From Cupriavidus campinensis (GTDB lineage: Bacteria > Pseudomonadota > Gammaproteobacteria > Burkholderiales > Burkholderiaceae), in contig NZ_CAJPVH010000036.1 of NCBI RefSeq assembly GCF_905397395.1, positions 1-59,884 on the forward strand: a DNA stretch of 59,884 nt. The letters are read 5' to 3'. The translations under genes were made by a program, and so were the position numbers. Positions 53,633 to 59,884 of this stretch are shown one piece after another; position 1 is the first letter of the stretch; each line of letters begins with the position of its first letter. The notes under the pieces were generated by a model that did not search any database, was not told the origin of the DNA, and saw only the letters and a program-made list of their open reading frames with translations.

Positions 53633-53743
53633 TGTCTCCCCGTGTCTGGAAACGTGTCGTGGAAGAAGGCATGGCGTCACCGGCTCGGCGCCGCCGCCCT
53701 CCTGAACAGGGTCATCCGGGCATCATCACAGGATTCGGCGGAC

Positions 53744-53780
53744 AAAAAAAGGGCGCATGGATCGCCATGCGCCCTTTTTT
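53744..53780 (-). terminator. terminator between livK-type gene and livH
   Basis: A perfect 10-bp stem (GGGCGCATGG, 53751-53760, with 53765-53774) is flanked by A7 and T6 and so works in both directions. It lies inside the apparent operon, so partial readthrough could set binding protein above permease. Confidence 0.92.
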
Positions 53781-53827
53781 GCCTCGTGACTCCGCGACTT
53801 GCTCCGTACCGCCGGTCGATTGCCGGC

Positions 53828-54979
53828 TTACTTCGTTTGCAGCTTCCACTTGCCATCCACGATCTGCACCATCACGCGCGCGCGCTGGTCCATGCCGAGG
53901 TGGTCGGTGGGGCTCATGGTGATGATGCCGTGCGAGACGGGCAGGTTCTTCGTCTGCTCGAGGGCGTCGCGCAGTGCCTTGCGGAATTCCTTGGTGCCGG
54001 GCTGGCCCTTCTTGAGCGCCTCCGGGATCGCGTTCTGCAACAGCAGACCGGCGTCCCAGGCGTGGCCGCCGAAGGTCGACACCTGCCCGCCGAAGGCCTT
54101 CTCGTAGGCAGTCTTGTAGGTCACCGCCGGCTTCTTCACCGGATTGCTGTCGGGCAGCTGCTCGGCCACCAGCAGCGGACCAGCCGGCAGGTACGTGCCC
54201 TCGCAGTCCTTGCCGCAGACGCGCAGGAAGTCGGGGTTGGCCACGCCGTGGGTCTGGTAGATCTTGCCCTTGTAGCCGCGCTCCTTGAGCGTCTTGGCCG
54301 GCAACGCCGCCGGCGTACCCGAACCAGCGATCAGCACCGCGTCGGCGTTGGCGCCCATCATCTTGAGGACCTGGCCGGTCACCGAGTTGTCGGTGCGCGC
54401 AAAGCGCTCGTTGGCCACTACCTTGATCTTGCGCATCTCCGCCACCTTGGCGAATTCCTGCGCCCAGCTCTCGCCGTAGGCATCCGCGAAGCCGATGAAT
54501 GCCACCGTCTTCACGTTGTTGTTCGTCATGTGCTCGGCAATGGCGGTGGCCATGTGCGAGTCATTCTGCGGCGTCTTGAACACCCAGGCGCGCTTGGCGT
54601 CCATCGGCTCGATGATGCGGGCCGAGGCGGCCATCGAGATCATCGGCGTCTCGCTCTCGGCGGCGATGTCGACCATCGCGAGCGAGTTCGGCGTGACCGT
54701 GGAGCCCACCACCACGTCGACCTTGTCCTCGCTGATGAGCTTGCGGGTGTTCTTGACGGCGGTGGTGGTGTCGGTGGCATCGTCGAGCACGAAGTACTCG
54801 ATCTTCTTGCCCGCGATCTCCTTGGGCAGCAGCGTGAACGTGTTCTTCTCGGGAATGCCGAGCGAAGCGGCAGGCCCGGTGGCCGATACGGTAACCCCCA
54901 CCTTGACCTGGGCACTGGCCGCCCCGGCAAACAGACTGGCGGCGGCAAGGGCCATCACGCTGGCGCGCTTGAATGTCAT
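53828..54979 (-). CDS. branched-chain amino-acid type ABC substrate-binding protein
   Basis: This 383-residue periplasmic receptor has a signal peptide cut near ASAQVKV. It shows the LivK-type VKVGVTVSATGPAASLG, VDVVVGSTVTPNS and FIGFADAYGESWAQEF. Two close cysteines (RVCGKDCEG) may form a disulfide. A strong ribosome site (AAGGAG) precedes the ATG. It is upstream of livH, livMG and livF and should feed that transporter. Ligand could be branched-chain or aromatic compounds; such receptors in this group have varied specificity. Confidence 0.94.
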   Translation of the reverse strand: MTFKRASVMALAAASLFAGAASAQVKVGVTVSATGPAASLGIPEKNTFTLLPKEIAGKKIEYFVLDDATDTTTAVKNTRKLISEDKVDVVVGSTVTPNSLAMVDIAAESETPMISMAASARIIEPMDAKRAWVFKTPQNDSHMATAIAEHMTNNNVKTVAFIGFADAYGESWAQEFAKVAEMRKIKVVANERFARTDNSVTGQVLKMMGANADAVLIAGSGTPAALPAKTLKERGYKGKIYQTHGVANPDFLRVCGKDCEGTYLPAGPLLVAEQLPDSNPVKKPAVTYKTAYEKAFGGQVSTFGGHAWDAGLLLQNAIPEALKKGQPGTKEFRKALRDALEQTKNLPVSHGIITMSPTDHLGMDQRARVMVQIVDGKWKLQTK

Positions 54980-55009
54980 CTCGTCTCCTTCGGTTCCAAA
55001 AAGGAAAAA

Positions 55010-55040
55010 GGCATCCGCCGGCTTCCGGCCGGCGGATGCC
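55010..55040 (-). terminator. terminator-like hairpin just upstream of the livK-type gene
   Basis: A 13-bp stem (GGCATCCGCCGGC, 55010-55022, with 55028-55040) is followed on the minus strand by CTTTTTCCTTTTT. It is only 31 nt before the ATG at 54979, too close for a promoter between. It may end the upstream gene's transcript or act as an attenuator for the liv operon. Confidence 0.8.
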
Positions 55041-55327
55041 CTCAGTTCTTGGTTTGGCCCGTTTTTCGGGCTCTATGGCCGGCGCAGCGCTGGCGCCGGC
55101 GTCAATGTCGGGAACTTCGAAGACCGTCCCGTTTGCTTTTCCCGTCCTGCGCGGCTTACCCCCGGATTGCGCAGTGGCATTCACCGACCGTGCGGTCGGG
55201 AATGCGAATCGAGTCTAACACAGCGATTTCGTACGAAAAGGCGGGATTAACCCGCAGCGGCGCGGGCGCAACAGTCAGGGTCGGCCGGGAAGGCCGGCCC
55301 GTGGCGGGATTCGGGTCGATGCCGAGG

Positions 55328-55852
55328 TCAGCCGAGCTGCTTGGGCGTCGGCACCAGGCTGCGGTGCAGGAGCCCATCGGCCCCGGGTGCGAAGCCACGC
55401 GGCGCGGCTGTGGGATCGGCCAGCAGTCCGGGCGCCAGCCACACCTGCCGGATACCGTGCGCACGGCACCACTCGGCCAGTACGTCACAGCAGGCGGCGA
55501 GCGACGCCGCCGAAGCCGCCAGATCGGCCGGCCCCCACCATTCCGCTGCCAGCGCAACCCGGCCACCGGTGGACAAGCTGTGGATAAGTGTGACCGGCAG
55601 CAGACCGCGCACCGAGTTGGGGCTTGCCTCTCCGGACGGATTTCCGGCATCAGCGGCGGTGCCATCGATAAGACAAAGCCCCTGTCCGCCCTGCGCCAGC
55701 ACGGCTTCCAGCGACAATCGGCGGGCGCGGGCCTCGGGTACGGCAAGCGGTGCGCGGGCCATCAGCCAGGCGTCGATCAGGGCGGCGTCGGCGCTGGTGC
55801 CGACCCGCACGAGCCCTTGTGGGCGCGAGGAAAGCGGGGATGGGTGATCCAT
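55328..55852 (-). CDS. hypothetical protein, weakly acetyltransferase-like
   Basis: This protein of about 174 residues starts at the ATG at 55852 (DHPSPLSSRPQG). The sequence is rich in Ala and Leu and lacks membrane segments. The C-terminal stretch CDVLAEWCRAHGIRQVWLAP resembles the helix-strand end of GNAT acetyltransferases, but no CoA-binding motif can be seen. A TGTGGATAA DnaA-box-like sequence lies within it. It lies alone between two terminators and the two liv clusters. Its function is unknown. Confidence 0.55.
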   Translation of the reverse strand: MDHPSPLSSRPQGLVRVGTSADAALIDAWLMARAPLAVPEARARRLSLEAVLAQGGQGLCLIDGTAADAGNPSGEASPNSVRGLLPVTLIHSLSTGGRVALAAEWWGPADLAASAASLAACCDVLAEWCRAHGIRQVWLAPGLLADPTAAPRGFAPGADGLLHRSLVPTPKQLG

Positions 55853-55907
55853 GGACAGGAAGGACGGCAGAACGATAAGCCTCGTGCGCCAGCCGGCGCA
55901 GCAAATG

Positions 55908-55946
55908 AAAAAGGCGCTGCCAGGGATCACCTGGCAACGCCTTTTT
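55908..55946. terminator. bidirectional terminator between livM of the second cluster and the hypothetical gene
   Basis: AAAAAGGCG-C-TGCCAGG pairs with CCTGGCA-A-CGCCTTTTT around a five-base loop. It is 178 nt after the stop of livM on the minus strand. Confidence 0.9.
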
Positions 55947-56124
55947 ATTGTATTGGCTGCTGCTACCCGACACCGGGTGCGCGCCTGTCGTCTCCTCGCT
56001 TCCGCCTCCATTTAACCTGCGAAAACCGTATATGCAATGTAACGAAGCGGTGCGTATGAAACAAGCTAGAAGAAACCCTAGCCCCAAAAGCGGGCATGTC
56101 GACCTGTCATCACTCGCACTTTTA

Positions 56125-57159
56125 CTATTTTTTGCGACTCGTCAGCGCGATCAGCTCGCCCATGATGCCCCGGCGGAACGTCAGCACGCAGATCACGAAG
56201 ATGATGCCGGTGACCATCGTCACCGACTCGCCGAGCGCGTTGAACCAGGAGATGCCGGTCAGATTCGCCAGGAACGAACCGATGTCGCCAAGCTTGTTCT
56301 CGAGCGCCACCACCACGAAGGCGCCGACGATCGGGCCAGACAGCGTGCCCAGGCCGCCCACCAGCGTCATCAGGATCACCGAGCCGGACATCGACCAGTG
56401 CACGTCGGTCAGCGTGCCGAAGCCCAGCACCAGCGCCTTGATCGAACCGGCCAGCCCGGACAGCGCAGCCGAGATCACGAAGGCGAGCAGCTTGAAGCGA
56501 TCGACATCGTAACCAAGCGAAATCGCACGCGGCTCGTTCTCCTTGATGGCCTTGAGGATCTGGCCGAACGGCGAGTGCACGGTACGCACGATCAGTGCGA
56601 ATGCCGCCACGATGATGGCCAGCGCCACGTAGTACAGCGTGATGTCCTCGGAGAGCGAGAGCACGCCGAACAGCTTGCCGCGCGGAATGCCCTGCAGGCC
56701 GTCCTCGCCGCCCGTGAACGGCGCCTGCAGGCAGATGAAGAACAGCATCTGCGCCAGCGCCAGCGTGATCATCGAGAAATAGATGCCCTGGCGCCGGATG
56801 GCCAGCGAGCCGACCACGTAGCCGATGCCCGCCCCGGTCAGTGTGCCGAGGATCAGGCCCACTTCCGGCGTCACGCCCCAGACCTTCATCGCGTGGCCGG
56901 CCGCGTAGCCGGCGCCGCCGAAGAACGCCGCGTGGCCGAACGAGAGCAGCCCGGTAAAGCCGATCAGCAGGTTGAATGCGCACGCGAACAGCGCGAAGCA
57001 CATCACCTTCAGTACGAACACCGGGTAGGCGCCCGCCATCGGGGCCACGATCAGCCCCAGCAGCAGCAAGCCGTAAAGCACCTTCTTCTGCACACCCGCT
57101 CCGTTCCTGATGGTTCCGGTGCTAACAGGCACCGCGGTTTGTCCGGTTTGTCCGCTCAT
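56125..57159 (-). CDS. livM: branched-chain amino-acid ABC transporter permease LivM (second cluster)
   Basis: This 344-residue permease has about ten membrane segments, with LLIGFTGLLSFGHAAFFG and TLVGGLGTLSGPIVGA, the LivM hallmarks. Its ATG at 57159 overlaps the stop of livH by one base, so translation is coupled. No ATPase domain is fused here, unlike the first cluster. The last gene of the second liv operon, it ends well before a strong terminator. Confidence 0.95.
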   Translation of the reverse strand: MSGQTGQTAVPVSTGTIRNGAGVQKKVLYGLLLLGLIVAPMAGAYPVFVLKVMCFALFACAFNLLIGFTGLLSFGHAAFFGGAGYAAGHAMKVWGVTPEVGLILGTLTGAGIGYVVGSLAIRRQGIYFSMITLALAQMLFFICLQAPFTGGEDGLQGIPRGKLFGVLSLSEDITLYYVALAIIVAAFALIVRTVHSPFGQILKAIKENEPRAISLGYDVDRFKLLAFVISAALSGLAGSIKALVLGFGTLTDVHWSMSGSVILMTLVGGLGTLSGPIVGAFVVVALENKLGDIGSFLANLTGISWFNALGESVTMVTGIIFVICVLTFRRGIMGELIALTSRKK

Positions 57160-58043
57160 CACTTCTCCCTCCCGAACAGGCCAGCCGGGCGCAACAACAG
57201 CACGATCACCATGATGAAGAACACCACCGTGGCGGATGCCTCAGGATAGAACACCTTGGTCAGGCCCTCGATCACGCCGAGGCCCAGGCCAGTGAGGATG
57301 GAACCCATGATCGACCCCATGCCGCCGATCACCACCACGGCGAACACGACGATGATCAGGTTCTGGCCCATCAGCGGCGACACCTGGATCACCGGCGCAG
57401 CCAGCACGCCCGCGAAGGCCGCCAGCGCCACGCCGAAGCCGTAGGTCAGCGTCACCATCAGCGGCACGTTGACGCCAAAGGCCTCCACCATCTTGGGGTT
57501 CTCGGTACCGGCACGCAGATAGGCGCCAAGCTTGGTCTTCTCGATCACGAACCACGTGGCAAAGCAGACCACCAGCGAGGCCACCACGACCCAGGCGCGA
57601 TAGTTCGGCAGGATCATGAAGCCGAGGTCGGTGGCACCCTGGAGCGCGTCGGGCGGCGAATACGGCAGGCCCGAGACGCCGTAGATCGAGCGGAACACAC
57701 CTTCGATCACCAGCGTGATGCCCAGCGTCAGCAGCAGCCCGTAGATATGGTCGAGCTTGTAGATCCAGCGCAGCATCGACTTCTCGATGATCACGCCGAG
57801 CACGCCGACGATGATCGGCGAGAGCGCCAGCATGACCCAGTAGTTGAGCCCGGCGTACTCCATGCCCGCCCAGGCCAGCAGCGCGCCGAGCATGAACAGC
57901 GCGCCGTGTGCGAAGTTGATGACGTTGAGCAGGCCGAAGATCACGGCCAGCCCGAGGCTCAGCATCGCGTAGAAAGCGCCATTGACCAGCCCCAGCAGCA
58001 ACTGGGACAGCATGGCGGGTAGAGGAATTCCGAATATGTCCAT
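57159..58043 (-). CDS. livH: branched-chain amino-acid ABC transporter permease LivH (second cluster)
   Basis: This 294-residue permease has about eight membrane segments and the motifs LLLGLVNGAFYAMLSLGLAV, NVINFAHGALFMLGA and GGMGSIMGSILTGLGLGV. Length is close to E. coli LivH (308). It follows a substrate-binding protein gene by 65 nt. Confidence 0.95.
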   Translation of the reverse strand: MDIFGIPLPAMLSQLLLGLVNGAFYAMLSLGLAVIFGLLNVINFAHGALFMLGALLAWAGMEYAGLNYWVMLALSPIIVGVLGVIIEKSMLRWIYKLDHIYGLLLTLGITLVIEGVFRSIYGVSGLPYSPPDALQGATDLGFMILPNYRAWVVVASLVVCFATWFVIEKTKLGAYLRAGTENPKMVEAFGVNVPLMVTLTYGFGVALAAFAGVLAAPVIQVSPLMGQNLIIVVFAVVVIGGMGSIMGSILTGLGLGVIEGLTKVFYPEASATVVFFIMVIVLLLRPAGLFGREK

Positions 58044-58108
58044 TGGCGTCGAGTGCCTGAGTGTCTATCCCCTCCCCCGCCAGCGGGAGAGGGGCGCAAA
58101 ACCAATGC

Positions 58109-59317
58109 TTACTTCTTCAACATTGCACACTTCGACTCGGCAACCGTCGTGAAGGCCTGGTCACCCGGAATGGTCGCCACGACCTTCAGGTAGTCCCAAG
58201 GCTTCTTCGATTCCGCCGGCGCCTTCACCTGCATCAGGTACATGTCGTGGATGTTGCGGCCGTCGGCGCGGATCTGACCCTTGTTGTAGAAGTCGTTGAT
58301 CTTCATCTTCTTCAGCTCGGCCATCACCTTGTCCGGATCGTCGGTCTTGGCCGTCTCCACCGCCTTCAGGTAGGTGCTGACCGCCGAGTAGTCGGCTGCC
58401 TGCAAGCTGCTCGGCATCTTCTTCATCTTGCCGAAGAAGCGGTTGGCCCACTTGCGGGTGTCGTCGTTCATGTCCCAGTACCAGCTGTCGGTCATCAGCA
58501 GGCCCTCGGTGTTCTTCAGGCCCAGGCTATGCACGTCATTGATGAACATGAGCAGACCAGCGATCTTCATATTCTTCGTGATACCGAATTCCTTGGCCGC
58601 CTTGATCGAGTTGATCGTGTCGCCGCCGGCGTTGGCCAGGCCCAGGATCTGCGCCTTGGACGCTTGCGCCTGGAGCAGGAACGAAGAGAAGTCCGATGCC
58701 GACAGCGGATGGCGCACGGTGCCAACCACCGTGCCGCCATTGGCCTTGACCACGGCCGCGGTGTCGGTCTCGAGCGAGTGGCCGAAGGCGTAGTCGGCGG
58801 TCAGGAAGAACCACGACTTGCCGCCCTGCTTCACCACCGCGCTGCCAGTGCCCTTGGCCAGCGCCACCGTGTCATACGCGTAGTGCACCGTGTACGGCGA
58901 GCACTCCTCGTTGGTCAGGCGGGCCGTGCCGGCGCCGATGTTGATGTAGACGCGCTTCTTCTCGGACGCCACCTTGTTCATGGCCAGCGCGGTACCGGAG
59001 TTGGTGCCGCCCACCAGCAGGTCCAGACCCTGCTGGTCCATCCATTCGCGTGCCTTCGAGGCGGCGATATCGGCCTTGTTCTGGTGGTCGGCGGACATCA
59101 GCTCGATCGGCTTGCCCAGCACCTTGCCACCATGGTCCTCGATGGCCATCTTCACCGCTTCCAGGCCGCCCGGGCCGTCGATGTCGGCGTACAGGCCCGA
59201 CAGGTCGGTGATATAGCCAATCTTCACGGTGTCGCCCGACACCTGCGCCGATGCCCCCGTGGACACCGCGCCCAGAACAGTCGCCGCCACAGCCACGGCC
59301 AGCCGAGTCATCTTCAT
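58109..59317 (-). CDS. ABC transporter substrate-binding protein of the second liv cluster
   Basis: This 402-residue periplasmic receptor has a signal peptide cut near ASAQVSG and the type I fold pattern VKIGYITDLSGLYADIDGPGG, VGGTNSGTALAMN, WFFLTADYAFGHSLE. The urea-amide or branched-chain receptor subgroup is suggested; the ligand is not certain. Its ATG at 59317 has a ribosome site (AGGAG) at about 7 nt. A long upstream open frame is ignored for lack of a start context. It lies 91 nt after livF. Confidence 0.93.
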   Translation of the reverse strand: MKMTRLAVAVAATVLGAVSTGASAQVSGDTVKIGYITDLSGLYADIDGPGGLEAVKMAIEDHGGKVLGKPIELMSADHQNKADIAASKAREWMDQQGLDLLVGGTNSGTALAMNKVASEKKRVYINIGAGTARLTNEECSPYTVHYAYDTVALAKGTGSAVVKQGGKSWFFLTADYAFGHSLETDTAAVVKANGGTVVGTVRHPLSASDFSSFLLQAQASKAQILGLANAGGDTINSIKAAKEFGITKNMKIAGLLMFINDVHSLGLKNTEGLLMTDSWYWDMNDDTRKWANRFFGKMKKMPSSLQAADYSAVSTYLKAVETAKTDDPDKVMAELKKMKINDFYNKGQIRADGRNIHDMYLMQVKAPAESKKPWDYLKVVATIPGDQAFTTVAESKCAMLKK

Positions 59318-59408
59318 GTTTTGTCTCCTGAGTTTCGGCGGCGTGCTCACGCCACCCGTTCCTGCCACCATCAATCGAGTAACCCGCGCACACGAAGGCG
59401 CGTGCGGA

Positions 59409-59884
59409 TCAGACCCCAAGCAGTTCGTTCAGCACCGGCATCTTGGCCTGCAGCTCGGCGGCGGCGAAGCGCTCGACGATCTGCCCGTGCTCCATCACGT
59501 AGAAGCGGTCGGCCAGCGGCGCGGCGAAGCGGAAGTTCTGCTCCACCATCACCACCGTGTAGCCCTTCTTTTTCAGCATCAGGATCATGCGCGCAAGGGC
59601 CTGCACGATCACCGGCGCAAGGCCCTCCGAGATCTCATCCAGCAGCAGCAGGCTCGCGCCGGTACGCAGGATGCGCCCCACCGCCAGCATCTGCTGTTCG
59701 CCGCCGGACAGTCGTGTGCCCTGGCTCTGGCGCCGTTCGGCCAGGTTCGGGAACATCTCGTAGATCTCGGCCTCGCTCATGCCTCGGCTGGCGTCGGCAC
59801 CCTTGAGCACCGGGGGCAGCATCAGGTTCTCTTCGCAAGACAGGCTGGAGAAGATCGCCCGCTCTTCCGGGCAGTAGCCGATGC
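59409..59884 (-). CDS. livF: branched-chain amino-acid ABC transporter ATPase LivF, C-terminal part
   Basis: The gene begins beyond the right end of the window. The visible 158 residues start in IGYCPEERAIFSSLSCEENL, then have the ABC signature LSGGEQQM, Walker B LLLLDEISEGLAP and MVEQNFRFAAPLADR, all LivF-type. It is upstream of the second-cluster receptor and permeases; livG is expected further upstream. Confidence 0.92.
   Translation of the reverse strand, partial: IGYCPEERAIFSSLSCEENLMLPPVLKGADASRGMSEAEIYEMFPNLAERRQSQGTRLSGGEQQMLAVGRILRTGASLLLLDEISEGLAPVIVQALARMILMLKKKGYTVVMVEQNFRFAAPLADRFYVMEHGQIVERFAAAELQAKMPVLNELLGV

Overview
This window is high-GC chromosomal DNA of a beta-proteobacterium. 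Gene content (PutA with an N-terminal DNA-binding domain, two Liv-type ABC transporters, a Bug-type receptor, mnmG-rsmG-parA-parB next to the ATP synthase operon) points to Burkholderiaceae, most likely Cupriavidus or Ralstonia. This assignment is an inference from gene content and order, not from a search. Consensus parS sites beside parAB suggest the origin-proximal part of the main chromosome.

Layout. 1-8.2 kb: the end of a cytochrome c gene, hemN (with an FNR-type box upstream), a periplasmic binding protein, an OmpR/EnvZ-type two-component system, rep helicase and a small glycine-zipper lipoprotein. 8.3-15.4 kb: a promoter, a tandem glycine riboswitch and a terminator ahead of gcvT-gcvH-gcvP, then a DUF421 membrane protein and sdaA, a route from glycine to serine to pyruvate. 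15.5-22 kb: a persulfide-dioxygenase-like enzyme with an OsmC protein, a glycine-zipper protein, a CPA2-type antiporter overlapping a YbdK-type ligase, and a TPR protein. 22-32.4 kb: an amino-acid binding protein, putA with PutA-type operators upstream, priA, hemE and an esterase. 32.4-33.2 kb is non-coding and strongly structured. 33.2-40.9 kb: the F-type ATP synthase operon atpIBEFHAGDC on the minus strand. 41.2-45.7 kb: mnmG-rsmG-parA-parB on the minus strand. Four parS sites lie between 44.3 and 46.9 kb. A lower-GC pair, a murein-endopeptidase-like gene and a small secreted protein, sits among them. 46.9-49.8 kb: an N-formylglutamate amidohydrolase gene with a Bug receptor and a divergent LysR regulator. 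50-59.9 kb: two branched-chain amino-acid type ABC systems, the first with a fused permease-ATPase, the second cut by the window end.

Most of the window is core metabolism and replication or segregation machinery. The least explained parts are the structured RNA-like region at 32.9-33.15 kb, the endopeptidase/secreted-protein pair at 46.0-46.8 kb, the antiporter-YbdK operon, and a terminator-like hairpin only 31 nt upstream of the livK-type gene at 55.0 kb. No tRNA, rRNA, CRISPR array, insertion sequence or prophage was seen.
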